This document shows, one piece after another, positions 16,963 through 25,807 of a stretch of 46,226 nucleotides of DNA. The position numbers and the translations under genes were made by a program. Position 1 is the first letter of the stretch; the number at the start of each line of letters is the position of its first letter. The stretch comes from Candidatus Neomicrothrix sp. UBA2517 (GTDB lineage Bacteria; Actinomycetota; Acidimicrobiia; Acidimicrobiales; UBA8592). The stretch spans positions 38,398-84,623 of the forward strand of contig DDNP01000006.1 of the NCBI GenBank assembly GCA_002341185.1, in the 5' to 3' direction. The notes under the pieces are model-generated. The model worked only from the letters and a program-made list of their open reading frames with translations, had not been told where the DNA came from and did not search any database.

Positions 16963-17910
16963 GTGGATAATCCAATAGAGGCAAAAGGCCTAACCCGCGT
17001 GTTCGGTGATTTAGTCGCTGTAAACAGCATTAATTTATCTATCAATGAAGGTGAAGTTTTTGGGTTTTTAGGTCCCAATGGTGCAGGAAAATCTACAGCA
17101 GTTCGTATGCTGACCACGTTATTGAAGCCCTCAGGTGGTTCAGCCAAGGTTGCAGGTTACGACGTTGCGTCGGAAGCGAGTATGGTAAGAAAAAAAATCG
17201 GAGTTGCACTTCAAGACGCAGCGATTGACCCTCTGATGACAGGTAACGAATTGCTGAAATTGCAAGCAGTGCTTCACGGGATAACGAGACAGGACGCAAA
17301 GATAAGATGTCCAGAACTGCTTGAGCGAGTAGGTCTCACAGCAGCCGGAGATAAGCGAGTTGGGACTTACTCAGGCGGTATGCGACGACGGCTTGATCTT
17401 GCCCTATCTTTGGTACATCGACCTAAAGTACTATTTCTGGATGAACCAACAACTGGGCTAGATCCTACTAGCAGAGTTGCACTGTGGGAAGAGGTACGGA
17501 CACTAAACAAAGAAATAGGGACGACAGTATTTCTTACGACCCAATACTTAGAAGAAGCAGATCAATTAGCTCAACGTATAGCCATAATTGACAATGGTCA
17601 GATAGTTCGAGAGGGGAGTCCAGCAGCGTTAAAATCAGATGTTGGAGCTCCGACTCTCAGAGTTGATGTAGTTGACAGTGACTTTGAGATAGCCAAGCAA
17701 GTCATGACGGAATTAGGTGAAGAGCGACCCGCAAGAAAAGGAAGAATCGCTATTGGTCTTACAGGAGGGACAAGAGCGATCACGGTTGTTTTGAAAGCTC
17801 TAGAAGATCAAAATATTGAAGTACAACACGTGGAACTTGATGAGCCAAGTTTAGATGACGTCTTTGCTGATGCAACAGGTAGGCGACTTGAGGGCGGTGG
17901 GGATACGTGA
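16963..17910 (+). CDS. ABC exporter ATP-binding protein, DrrA-like
   Basis: A 315-residue ATPase of the daunorubicin-resistance (DrrA) ABC-2 class. Walker A is GPNGAGKST at about 38-46, the signature motif is YSGGMRRRLDLA and Walker B is VLFLDEPTTGLDP. The C-terminal extension of about 90 residues is typical of this class. GTG 16963 directly abuts the ftsB stop codon and uses the GGAGG at 16954, so translation is coupled to ftsB. The two following genes are its permeases. The substrate (drug, lipid or polyketide-like) cannot be inferred. Confidence 0.9.
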   Translation: MDNPIEAKGLTRVFGDLVAVNSINLSINEGEVFGFLGPNGAGKSTAVRMLTTLLKPSGGSAKVAGYDVASEASMVRKKIGVALQDAAIDPLMTGNELLKLQAVLHGITRQDAKIRCPELLERVGLTAAGDKRVGTYSGGMRRRLDLALSLVHRPKVLFLDEPTTGLDPTSRVALWEEVRTLNKEIGTTVFLTTQYLEEADQLAQRIAIIDNGQIVREGSPAALKSDVGAPTLRVDVVDSDFEIAKQVMTELGEERPARKGRIAIGLTGGTRAITVVLKALEDQNIEVQHVELDEPSLDDVFADATGRRLEGGGDT

Positions 17911-17919
17911 TGGCTAATC

Positions 17920-18708
17920 ATGAGTGTTAAATACTCAATACCCCAGGTAATGCAACTCTCTCATAGGAGTATTCTAGGTATGATTCGTCAGCCTCAGGCT
18001 TGGGCTCCAACCCTCTTTTTCCCTCTTCTCCTAGCAGCCGTTTACTCATCGCAATTCAGCAAAGCAGTCAGCCTTCCTGAATTTCCTTACCCCGACGTGA
18101 CATTCCTGGATTTCATCCTTCCAGCTTGCGTCATACAAGGTGTCCTATTCGGATCAACAAACAGTGCGACTGATTTAGCTGGTGACATTGAAAACGCTTT
18201 TATGGATAGGCTACTTTCCTCTCCAGTATCGCGATCGTCTATCCTAATTGCCCGCTTAACAAGTGCATTTAGCTATGGGTTAGTTCAGGCAACAATCCTT
18301 ATTTTAGTTTTTTTTGCTTTTGGAGCTGAGCTTTCCGGAGGTATAAGAAGCGCTTTAGCACTTATTCTTATAACTTCCTTCCTTTCAATGGGAGTCGGTA
18401 GTTTCTTGATAGCGATAGCTCTCAAAACAGGTTCGCAAGAAGTCGTAAACTCCCTTTTCCCTGTAATTTTTGTATTCATATTTATAAGTTCAGCTTTTTT
18501 TCCAGTTGAGTTAATGGATGGATGGTATGGGCAGATCGCAGAGTGGAATCCTTTGACATGGATTATTGATTGGACTCGCGTCATCACAATTGAGGGATTC
18601 TCGTGGAAAGTACTTTTGCAAGCATTTAGTGTGATTGCACTGATATCTTTAGCAGGTATCGCAACCTCAATTCGGCAACTAAAAAGACGATTGGCGATGG
18701 CATCATGA
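17920..18708 (+). CDS. ABC-2 type permease, DrrB-like (first)
   Basis: A 262-residue integral membrane protein with about six hydrophobic segments and the ABC-2 permease pattern. The conserved NPLTWIIDWTR motif lies before the last transmembrane helix. It starts nine bases after the ATPase gene and its stop overlaps the next permease start (ATGA at 18705-18708). It most likely forms a heterodimeric export channel with its neighbour. Export direction follows from family membership. Confidence 0.85.
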   Translation: MSVKYSIPQVMQLSHRSILGMIRQPQAWAPTLFFPLLLAAVYSSQFSKAVSLPEFPYPDVTFLDFILPACVIQGVLFGSTNSATDLAGDIENAFMDRLLSSPVSRSSILIARLTSAFSYGLVQATILILVFFAFGAELSGGIRSALALILITSFLSMGVGSFLIAIALKTGSQEVVNSLFPVIFVFIFISSAFFPVELMDGWYGQIAEWNPLTWIIDWTRVITIEGFSWKVLLQAFSVIALISLAGIATSIRQLKRRLAMAS

Positions 18709-19496
18709 CTTCATTGTCGTCATACTGGTCTAATCAGTGGTTGATAACAGCAGCTATCACTAAACGAGGCTTATTACGAATGCGAAGGCTTCCATCACTT
18801 TTGATCCCTTCGATAATCATGCCAATATTTTTCGTAATTGCCTTTAGCGGGTCGTTTTCATCGGTAGTACAACTTGATGGTTACGATACTAACAAGGCAG
18901 TAAATTGGATGGCGGCTTGGGCAATCCTTCAAGGATCAGCATTTTCTGGTCTTGGGGGAGGTGGATTAACGGCTACGGATCTGGAAAATGGTTTTTTTGA
19001 CCGGTTGCGTGCTGCGCCCATAACTCCAGCATCACTTATTGCTGGACTTGTGGGTTATTCCATAACTAGAGCGACACTCCCAACTACTGCAGTATTGATA
19101 GTTTCATTCGGAGTCTTAGATGCAGACATGCCTGGCGGTATCTTGGGTTTCGTCATTGCGTACTTTACAGCCATAGCAATAGCAGCCGTTATGTCACTAT
19201 TTGTCCTAGGGATCGTATTCAAGATGAAAACTCTTAAATCCCTTGCTGTTGCCCAAGTTGTAATGTTTAGCATGATGTTTTTGTCAGTAGGGCAGGCACC
19301 GCTTGAAGCCATTGAAGGTTGGCTCTACCATGTTGCAAAATACAACCCTATAACACATGTGATACGAATGGGTCGTCAAGGTTTCCTTGGAGATGTGACA
19401 TGGGCAGGGACACAACCAGGGCTGATATCTATAGCTTTGTTGATGGCTGGCGCTGGTATTTGGGCTAGGGGTTGTTACCGTAAAGTTGATATCTAA
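18705..19496 (+). CDS. ABC-2 type permease, DrrB-like (second)
   Basis: A 263-residue polytopic membrane protein related to the preceding permease. Both share the pattern of a charged N-terminus, an LENGF/IENAF-FDRL segment after the second hydrophobic stretch, and a YNPITHVIRMGR motif near the C-terminus. Translation is coupled through the ATGA overlap. Two non-identical permeases with one ATPase suggest a heteromeric exporter. The gene ends 61 bp before the cox cluster. Confidence 0.85.
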   Translation: MTSLSSYWSNQWLITAAITKRGLLRMRRLPSLLIPSIIMPIFFVIAFSGSFSSVVQLDGYDTNKAVNWMAAWAILQGSAFSGLGGGGLTATDLENGFFDRLRAAPITPASLIAGLVGYSITRATLPTTAVLIVSFGVLDADMPGGILGFVIAYFTAIAIAAVMSLFVLGIVFKMKTLKSLAVAQVVMFSMMFLSVGQAPLEAIEGWLYHVAKYNPITHVIRMGRQGFLGDVTWAGTQPGLISIALLMAGAGIWARGCYRKVDI

Positions 19497-19557
19497 ATTG
19501 ATTTAGTGTTCCCCCTAACAGTTGTACTAGGTTCTTATTAGAGCAAAGGGGAAGTTT

Positions 19558-20016
19558 GTGGAAATAACTCTAAACATTAATGGCGTCGAGCAGTCACACG
19601 ATGTGGAACCTCGAACACTTCTGGTTCAGTTCATCCGAGAAGATGCTGGCCTGACCGGAACTAACATAGGGTGTGATACTTCATCATGTGGAGCATGCAC
19701 AGTCCATCTCAACGGTGAGTCAATTAAATCTTGCACGGTTCTAGCTGCTCAAGTCGATGGGATGCAAGTAACCACTATTGAAGGCCTTGCGCAAACTGAT
19801 GGAACGCTTCATCCTATGCAGCAAGCATTCCACGAATGTCACGCTTTGCAATGCGGTTATTGTACCCCCGGTATGGTCATGGCCTGTGTTTCGCTTGTTG
19901 AGGAAAATCAAAACCTTACCGAAAGTGAAGTCCGAGAAGGCCTAGAGGGTAATCTATGCAGATGCACCGGTTATCACAATATTGTTAAGGCAGTTCTAGA
20001 AGTAAGCGAGGCGTAG
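19558..20016 (+). CDS. coxS: Molybdenum-hydroxylase small subunit, [2Fe-2S] protein (CoxS-like)
   Basis: A 152-residue iron-sulfur subunit with two [2Fe-2S] clusters. The plant-ferredoxin-type N-terminal site uses Cys39, 44, 47 and 59 (GCDTSSCGAC). The C-terminal helical site uses Cys99, 102, 134 and 136 (CGYC and CRC). It passes electrons from the molybdopterin site to FAD in xanthine-dehydrogenase and CO-dehydrogenase family enzymes. The GTG start follows AAAGGGGAAG. It is adjacent to coxM, but no large subunit is present, so the substrate cannot be fixed. The Cox name is by cluster content. Confidence 0.9.
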   Translation: MEITLNINGVEQSHDVEPRTLLVQFIREDAGLTGTNIGCDTSSCGACTVHLNGESIKSCTVLAAQVDGMQVTTIEGLAQTDGTLHPMQQAFHECHALQCGYCTPGMVMACVSLVEENQNLTESEVREGLEGNLCRCTGYHNIVKAVLEVSEA

Positions 20017-20841
20017 ATGATTCCCGCAAACTTTGATTACCTACGTGTTGATTCTGTAGAGGGGGCATTAAACGCACTCCAAGAACATGGAGATGAGGCA
20101 AAACTAATTGCTGGTGGGCATTCACTGCTTCCCCTAATGAAATTTCGCCTTTCCGCACCCGCATATCTTGTTGACATAAATCGATTAGATGAACTTAAAT
20201 ATGTGAAGGATGAAGATGGACAACTTATCATCGGTGCGTTAACCCGTCATTGTGATATTGAAAGCAACTCATTAATAAAGGAGAATGCTGGCCTCCTAGC
20301 TTCAGCAACTCATCATGTCGGAGACCCGCAAGTTAGGCACAGGGGAACAATCGGCGGAGCGATTGCTCATGGAGATCCAGCTTCTGATATTCCTTCAGCT
20401 TTACTCGCTCTTAACGCAACAGTAGTTGTAATGGGTCCAAACGGAACCAGAGAAATTTCAATTGATGATTTCTTTGTCGGTTTCTTAGAAACCGACTTAA
20501 AAGAAGATGAAATGCTAACGCAAATAAAGGTTCCTAGTGTTCCTGACGCGAAATGGTCATTCCAAAAATTTAACAGAAGAGCTCAAGATTGGGCGATCGT
20601 TGGAGCTTCTGTCCTAGTTAATAATGGACAAAGTGGCGTGTCACTAGTGAATATGCATTCAACACCCTTTAGAGCGACCGCCGTGGAAGATGCAATTGCA
20701 GGAGGAGCAGATGCTCAAGAAGCAAGTGAGCAGGCAGCGATTGGGACAGAGCCAACGTCAGACATTAATGCTTCCGTCGAGTACAGAAAACATTTAGCAA
20801 GAGTACTAATTAAGCGAGGACTCAAAGAAGCTGGGCTCTAA
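20017..20841 (+). CDS. coxM: Molybdenum-hydroxylase medium subunit, FAD-binding (CoxM-like)
   Basis: A 274-residue FAD subunit. The first FAD-binding loop is AGGHSLLPLMKFRLS (about 32-46) and the second is TIGGAIAHGDPASD. The C-terminal CO_deh_flav_C domain covers about residues 170-270. It starts immediately after the coxS stop codon, so stoichiometric expression is likely. It transfers electrons from CoxS to a quinone or other acceptor. The next gene is the MoxR ATPase after 57 bases. Confidence 0.9.
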   Translation: MIPANFDYLRVDSVEGALNALQEHGDEAKLIAGGHSLLPLMKFRLSAPAYLVDINRLDELKYVKDEDGQLIIGALTRHCDIESNSLIKENAGLLASATHHVGDPQVRHRGTIGGAIAHGDPASDIPSALLALNATVVVMGPNGTREISIDDFFVGFLETDLKEDEMLTQIKVPSVPDAKWSFQKFNRRAQDWAIVGASVLVNNGQSGVSLVNMHSTPFRATAVEDAIAGGADAQEASEQAAIGTEPTSDINASVEYRKHLARVLIKRGLKEAGL

Positions 20842-20898
20842 GACACGAACCAAAACGTTTCATGTGCCACCCTCAACCGCACCCTGTAGATTATAGAT

Positions 20899-21816
20899 GT
20901 GGGATATAAGCATCCAGAAAGCATAAAAGACGTTCAAAGTGCTCTAGAAGGGCAAGGATACTTTCCTTCAGAGGGGCTAGCGTCCGCAGTTTTTCTAGCA
21001 ATTAGCCTTCAGCGACCAATTTTTCTGGAAGGAGCTCCAGGCGTAGGTAAGACCGAGGTTGCGAAAGTTATATCCAGTTGGCTCCAGTCAGAACTAATCC
21101 GACTCCAATGCTATGAGGGCTTAGACGCATCTCACGCCATTTATGAATGGAATTACTCCAAGCAACTCCTGCACTTAAGAACTAGCGAAGCGTCCGGAAG
21201 AGCCAAAGGGATTGATGAGAAAGATCTTGAAGACGAACTTTATAATGAGCGGTTTCTTGTTCGGCGACCTCTTTTGAAAGCTATAGATTACGTTGGGGAA
21301 ATTCCTCCTGTGCTTCTAATTGATGAGTTAGATAGAGCTGACGATGAATTTGAAGCTTTTCTTCTTGAGTTGTTATCTGACTATTCTGTGACGATTCCAG
21401 AATTAGGTGAGTTCTCTTCATCTGTTCCACCAATCGTCGTAATCACATCAAATCGCACAAGGGATGTCCATGATGCTCTAAAGCGAAGGTGCCTCTATCA
21501 CTGGGTCGATCACCCTGGCTATGAAAGGGAGATTCAGATACTCAAAGCAAAAGCGCCGGACGTCTCTGAGAAGTTAATTAGAAGAATCGCTGCCGCAGTT
21601 GAGCAGATACGAGAAATGAATTTATACAAGCCACCGGGAATCTCTGAGAGTATTGATTGGGCTATGGCACTTGAGCGTATAGGAAATAGTGATCTAACAG
21701 AAGATGGTGTCAAAGCAACGATTGGGGCTCTGCTCAAGTACCGAGAAGATCAACAAAAAGTGACGGAACACGGCGTTGGAAGAATTGTAAAAGATGCGTA
21801 TGCTCGCGCAGTCTGA
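20899..21816 (+). CDS. coxD: MoxR-family AAA+ ATPase, CoxD-like
   Basis: A 305-residue AAA+ chaperone. Walker A is GAPGVGKT at about 45-52, Walker B is LLIDELDRAD, sensor 1 is VVITSNRTRD, and an RRCLYHW segment follows. In Oligotropha carboxidovorans CoxD is required for maturing the CuSMo centre, so a role in activating the hydroxylase is likely here. The GTG start has a weak ribosome-binding site. The 3' end overlaps the VWA gene, the standard MoxR-VWA pair. Confidence 0.87.
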   Translation: MGYKHPESIKDVQSALEGQGYFPSEGLASAVFLAISLQRPIFLEGAPGVGKTEVAKVISSWLQSELIRLQCYEGLDASHAIYEWNYSKQLLHLRTSEASGRAKGIDEKDLEDELYNERFLVRRPLLKAIDYVGEIPPVLLIDELDRADDEFEAFLLELLSDYSVTIPELGEFSSSVPPIVVITSNRTRDVHDALKRRCLYHWVDHPGYEREIQILKAKAPDVSEKLIRRIAAAVEQIREMNLYKPPGISESIDWAMALERIGNSDLTEDGVKATIGALLKYREDQQKVTEHGVGRIVKDAYARAV

Positions 21817-22936
21817 TACTGACCCGGGAATTGCCAAGCCTGAATACGTGGCACAAAGCTTTATCACTTTTCTCAGGAGAATGGGAGTTAGTGTCCCGAT
21901 TTCATCAACTATTATCTTTTTCCAGGCACTTGCTCGCGTTAAGATTTCAAACCGTACGGATGTTTATTGGGCTGGGCGATCGACACTACTCACTTGTCCT
22001 GAGGACATTCCGGTCTATGACGAAGCTTTCCATGCATTCTGGGAAAATTTTCTCGTTCTTGACACTGTCAATCTTAAAGATGAGAAAGAGATTAATCTGG
22101 GAACGGATACACAGGACACTGACGGAGGTGAGGAACTAGAGAAAAACAGGGAAAATAATATCGTTACCCTTAAATACTCTCGTTCTGAAATTCTCCGAAA
22201 AAAAGATTTTGCTGATTATACCGAAGATGAACTAGCAGAATCATATGAGTTAATGAAACTAGTGCAATTAATTGGGGCTACTCAGAAAAGCCGCAGATCA
22301 GATGCTTCAACAAGGAAGAATAGGGCGCCTGACCTTAAAAGAATCATCAGAGCATCATTCAAAACTGGTGGGGAACCTATAGAAAGATACTTCAAGCAAA
22401 AAAAATGCAAGATCAGAAAAATAGTTTTCCTTTTAGATGTGTCGGGATCAATGGAGATATATTCGAGAGCTCTCCTTCGTTTTATTCAAGCTTCTGTCAT
22501 CAGCAGAAGGAGAGTAGAAGCCTTCACAATAGGAACGCGCTTAACTCGAGTAACTCACGAATTATCAAACAAGGACCTTGATAAGGCACTTAATCTTACT
22601 TCTCAATCAATAACCGATTGGTCAGGAGGTACTCGTTTAGGAGAAACTATCGGAGAATTTCTTAACCAATGGGGGCAACGTGGAATGGCACGAGGGGCAA
22701 CGATGGTCATCCTCTCCGACGGTTGGGATAGGGGCGAAAGTCACATTATGACGGAACAAATGGCTCGACTCAAAAGAATTACACACAATATAATCTGGAT
22801 AAATCCTCTAAAAGTCTCACCCGGCTATGAACCGCTTGCACAAGGAATGGCGGCTGCTCTTCCCTATATTGATGAATTTATTGAGGGTCATAGTCTAGAA
22901 TCTTTAACTGAGTTAGCTGAACTATTATCAGAGTGA
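21794..22936 (+). CDS. coxE: VWA-domain protein, CoxE-like
   Basis: A 380-residue protein with a C-terminal von Willebrand A domain. The MIDAS metal site is DVSGSM at about 216-221, the conserved threonine lies in SGGTRLG, and the aspartate is in LSDGWDRG. The N-terminal half is the charged helical region usual for CoxE. It works with the MoxR ATPase in metal-centre maturation. Two in-frame ATGs, 21794 and 21800, are equally possible. It overlaps the end of coxD by 16-23 bases. Confidence 0.87.
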   Translation: MRMLAQSDTDPGIAKPEYVAQSFITFLRRMGVSVPISSTIIFFQALARVKISNRTDVYWAGRSTLLTCPEDIPVYDEAFHAFWENFLVLDTVNLKDEKEINLGTDTQDTDGGEELEKNRENNIVTLKYSRSEILRKKDFADYTEDELAESYELMKLVQLIGATQKSRRSDASTRKNRAPDLKRIIRASFKTGGEPIERYFKQKKCKIRKIVFLLDVSGSMEIYSRALLRFIQASVISRRRVEAFTIGTRLTRVTHELSNKDLDKALNLTSQSITDWSGGTRLGETIGEFLNQWGQRGMARGATMVILSDGWDRGESHIMTEQMARLKRITHNIIWINPLKVSPGYEPLAQGMAAALPYIDEFIEGHSLESLTELAELLSE

Positions 22937-22942
22937 GAAATA

Positions 22943-23257
22943 ATGCGAGAAATTATAAAAGATATAGAGAAATGGGCAGCACAAGGGAAACGAGTTGCAA
23001 TAGCTCGAGTCATTTCCCTTGAAGGATCCGGTCCGCGCGACGCAGGAGCCGCAATGGCTGTAAATGAAGACGGTGCAGTTTCAGGGTCAGTATCAGGCGG
23101 CTGTGTTGAAGGAGCAGTTGTCACTGAAGCCTTGCAAATAATTGAGTCTGGCGATAGAAAAACCGTCTCGTTTGGTTATAGCGATGATGAAGCATTCGCA
23201 GTAGGGCTTACATGTGGAGGAACAATAAATCTTTATTTAGAGCCATTTGATTGGTAA
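22943..23257 (+). CDS. XdhC/CoxI N-terminal-domain protein, stand-alone
   Basis: A 104-residue protein consisting only of the XdhC_CoxI domain, with RVISLEGSGPRDAGAAMAVN, the GSVSGGCVEGAV glycine-cysteine motif and a second cysteine in LTCGGTINLY. XdhC-type proteins bind molybdenum cofactor and help sulfurate and insert it. The Rossmann C-terminal half found in XdhC is missing here but present in the next gene, so this is a genuine short paralogue rather than a frameshift: the next protein has its own N-terminal domain. Confidence 0.85.
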   Translation: MREIIKDIEKWAAQGKRVAIARVISLEGSGPRDAGAAMAVNEDGAVSGSVSGGCVEGAVVTEALQIIESGDRKTVSFGYSDDEAFAVGLTCGGTINLYLEPFDW

Positions 23258-23259
23258 AC

Positions 23260-24054
23260 ATGGCGACAAATTTATTTGATGAATTCAAAAAAAACCTTAA
23301 CAAGGGACTACCTATGGCTCTAGCAACTATTATCAAAGGGCCAGGGCAAGGGGCTAAACTTCTCCTGCTTCCAGATAGTTCTCACATCGGGTCATTAGGA
23401 AATAAAAAGATAGACCGAGTACTGTCACGAGATATGGCAGGGGAGCTAGCGGCTGGACGAACGAGTATCCGGCATTACGGTATTGAAGGGGAAGCAAGAG
23501 AAGAAACGCTATCAATCTTCATTGAGAGTTTCGCCTCGCCACCCAAAATGATTATTTTCGGTGCTGTTGACTTCACAGCGGCCTTGGTGCGAATCGCCAA
23601 AGTCCTCGGGTATAACGTTATAGTTTGCGACGCTCGTCCAGTGTTCGCTACTAAAGCAAGGTTTCCGCAAGCCGATTCCGTGGAAAATGAATGGCCCAAC
23701 GAATTAATGAAGAAGCTTGGTGAGAGTCTCGGTCCTCGTGATGCTGTCTGTGTACTAACTCACGATAACAAATTTGACGTTCCTGCTATTACCTCAGCTC
23801 TACAGACAAAAGTTGGCTATATCGGAGTGATGGGTAGTAGAAAAACTCACGAAAACCGAACCGAAAGGCTCATCGAAGCTGGCGTAACAAGTGAAGAATT
23901 CAAACGGATCATGTCACCAATTGGTTTAGACCTTGGTGCAAGAACTCCCGAGGAGACAGCTATTTCTATATGTGCTGAGATTATTTCAATGCGTACTGGT
24001 CGGACAGCACCACACCTCAAGATAGGAGAGGGTCCAATACATGCAGACAGATGA
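23260..24054 (+). CDS. XdhC/CoxF-type molybdenum cofactor maturation protein, full length
   Basis: A 264-residue protein. A divergent XdhC_CoxI-like N-terminal region covers about 1-85. A Rossmann domain follows, with MIIFGAVDFTAALVRIAKVLGY and the downstream VLTHDNKFDVPAI and GVMGSRKTHENR motifs that define the XdhC C-terminal domain. ATG 23260 is two bases after the preceding stop codon. An in-frame TTG at 23251 would overlap it. It is inferred to deliver sulfurated Mo cofactor to the hydroxylase. Confidence 0.85.
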   Translation: MATNLFDEFKKNLNKGLPMALATIIKGPGQGAKLLLLPDSSHIGSLGNKKIDRVLSRDMAGELAAGRTSIRHYGIEGEAREETLSIFIESFASPPKMIIFGAVDFTAALVRIAKVLGYNVIVCDARPVFATKARFPQADSVENEWPNELMKKLGESLGPRDAVCVLTHDNKFDVPAITSALQTKVGYIGVMGSRKTHENRTERLIEAGVTSEEFKRIMSPIGLDLGARTPEETAISICAEIISMRTGRTAPHLKIGEGPIHADR

Positions 24055-24104
24055 AATATTTGCCATAACCCCTTAATGGGAAAGCTCATCCCTAGAATAA
24101 ACAA

Positions 24105-24713
24105 GTGCTCATAAATGAAAATGAAAATTCTCCCGAAGAAGACCGGACCGCTGCGATTATCTTAGCTGCTGGGAAAGGGGAGCGGTTTGAAGGAAGCACC
24201 CATAAACTTTTGGCAGATTTCAAAGGGAAGCCTGTTCTGCAATGGACAATCGATAATGTCGTAGCAGCAGAATTTGACGATATCTACCTTATTTCTGGGG
24301 CAATAAATTTTGAAGAGCATAAGAGTCTGAACCTTAAATCAGAAGCAATTACAATCGTTCAGAACCATAATTATGCTGAAGGGCAGGTCTCATCACTTAG
24401 AAGTGGGTTAGAAATTGCAGCGTATGACGGGCATTCTGTAGTTACAGTCGGACTTGGAGACATGCCCCTTGTCCCAACAGAAGCCTGGAAATCTGTTTCT
24501 GAAGCTGAAGGGAAACTAGTGACAGCCTCATTCGCAGGGAACCATCGACCACCAGTTAAAATAGATCAAGAATTATGGTCGCTCATACCCATCTCAGGTG
24601 ATGAAGGGGCGCGTTCCCTTCTACGGCTTAGGCCAGACTTGCTGAATGAGATACCATGCGAAGGAAGCCCTATAGATATTGACACAAGGAGAGATTTGGA
24701 ACGATGGAGTTAA
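24105..24713 (+). CDS. MocA/MobA-like molybdenum cofactor nucleotidyltransferase
   Basis: A 202-residue NTP-transferase. The N-terminal signature is IILAAGKGERFEGSTHKLL (about 18-36) and the metal-binding segment is VGLGDMPLVP. MocA-type enzymes add CMP to molybdopterin, making the MCD cofactor used by CO dehydrogenase and xanthine dehydrogenase relatives, in line with its location. GTG 24105 is the only initiator before the motif. Substrate preference (CTP or GTP) is inferred from context. Confidence 0.82.
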   Translation: MLINENENSPEEDRTAAIILAAGKGERFEGSTHKLLADFKGKPVLQWTIDNVVAAEFDDIYLISGAINFEEHKSLNLKSEAITIVQNHNYAEGQVSSLRSGLEIAAYDGHSVVTVGLGDMPLVPTEAWKSVSEAEGKLVTASFAGNHRPPVKIDQELWSLIPISGDEGARSLLRLRPDLLNEIPCEGSPIDIDTRRDLERWS

Positions 24714-25321
24714 ATAATGAAATTGATGTGAATGCACCGATTCAAGAGGTGTGGGATGCTTTCAACACTCCTGAAAGAATAGCGCCATGCTTACCTGGGG
24801 CCGAACTAGAAGAAGTTGATGGTAATAACTTTAATGGCTTAGTAAAGATCAAGGTAGGTCCCATAACCGCACAGTATAAAGGAACTGCTTCATATCTTGA
24901 AAAAGATGAAGAAGGGCAAAAAGTCGTTATAAAAGGCGACGGGCGAGACACACGTGGAGCGGGTAATGCAAGTGCAACTATTACTGCTCAACTTTCCGAA
25001 GTCTCAGCTGGTATTACTAACGTAAATGTTCGCACGGAATTAACCATTACAGGAAAGGTCGCTCAATTTGGCAGAGGAGCAATAAGTGACGTCAGTGGAA
25101 AGCTCATGACACAATTTGCACAAAACCTTGAAAAGCTCCTTGAGTCAACAGAAGAAATAGAATCAACAGAAACCGATGGAGAAAGCATTGATTCACAAAC
25201 CACTGATAGCGAGCTAAATCTTCTATCAGTAGTTGCTATCCCGATTCTTAAGCGGTTTGGAATTCCTATTGCGGCTCTTGCTGTTGCTGTATTTATGGTG
25301 ATTAGATACGCCATTTTGTAA
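24704..25321 (+). CDS. coxG: CoxG-family SRPBCC protein with C-terminal membrane anchor
   Basis: A 205-residue protein. The CoxG/SRPBCC domain covers about 1-145 (INAPIQEVWDAFNTPERIAP-like start and CLPGAELEEVDG). A Ser/Thr/Glu-rich linker follows, and a hydrophobic C-terminal helix (about 178-203) should anchor it in the membrane. CoxG recruits CO dehydrogenase to the cytoplasmic membrane in Oligotropha. The start overlaps the mocA-like gene by 10 bases. It is the last gene of the cox block; DUF501 follows after 12 bases. Confidence 0.85.
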   Translation: MELNNEIDVNAPIQEVWDAFNTPERIAPCLPGAELEEVDGNNFNGLVKIKVGPITAQYKGTASYLEKDEEGQKVVIKGDGRDTRGAGNASATITAQLSEVSAGITNVNVRTELTITGKVAQFGRGAISDVSGKLMTQFAQNLEKLLESTEEIESTETDGESIDSQTTDSELNLLSVVAIPILKRFGIPIAALAVAVFMVIRYAIL

Positions 25322-25333
25322 GATGACAGCCAA

Positions 25334-25807
25334 ATGCCATTAGATAGCTCGCAAGATGACTGCATAGTTGAAAGCCTTTTAGGGCGAAAACCTCAAGGTG
25401 ACTACGAGATAGCAGTAAGAAGGCTAGATGGCACACCAAGAGTAATAAAAAATGCACCCTTCCTCAATGACGGAACTCCTATGCCGACCACATATTGGCT
25501 AATAGACCCAGTTGATAAATTGCTCATAAGTAGACTTGAGTCAACAGGGGCTATCGATGAAGCTGAAAGAGAAATCGGCCTAGAAAAATTAAAAGAAATT
25601 CATCTTACCTACGAACAGCAACGCGATAAGTCGATAGACAGAGACTATGAAGGCCCTAGACCGTCAGGAGGAGTCGGGGGAACTAGAAAAGGAATCAAAT
25701 GCCTGCATGCCCATTACGCTTGGTTTCTAGCTGGGGGCAATGACCCAGTTGGGTTATGGATTGAAAATCAACTATCCGAAGAAAACTGCAACAAGACACA
25801 GAATTAA
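25334..25807 (+). CDS. DUF501 family protein
   Basis: A 157-residue protein of the DUF501 family found in nearly all actinobacteria between divIC/ftsB and ppx. It has LLGRKPQGDYEIAVRRLDGTP, the conserved PTTYWLIDP segment, and a GGVGGTRKGIKCLHAHYAWF stretch with Cys and His residues that could bind metal. Function is unknown. It has no signal peptide. It abuts ppx directly (TAA then ATG), so the old core operon order resumes here. Confidence 0.88.
   Translation: MPLDSSQDDCIVESLLGRKPQGDYEIAVRRLDGTPRVIKNAPFLNDGTPMPTTYWLIDPVDKLLISRLESTGAIDEAEREIGLEKLKEIHLTYEQQRDKSIDRDYEGPRPSGGVGGTRKGIKCLHAHYAWFLAGGNDPVGLWIENQLSEENCNKTQN

Noticed and set aside
22943..23300. Frameshift splitting one XdhC gene in two
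   Set aside because: The second protein has its own complete N-terminal region before the Rossmann domain, so the first is a separate short protein.
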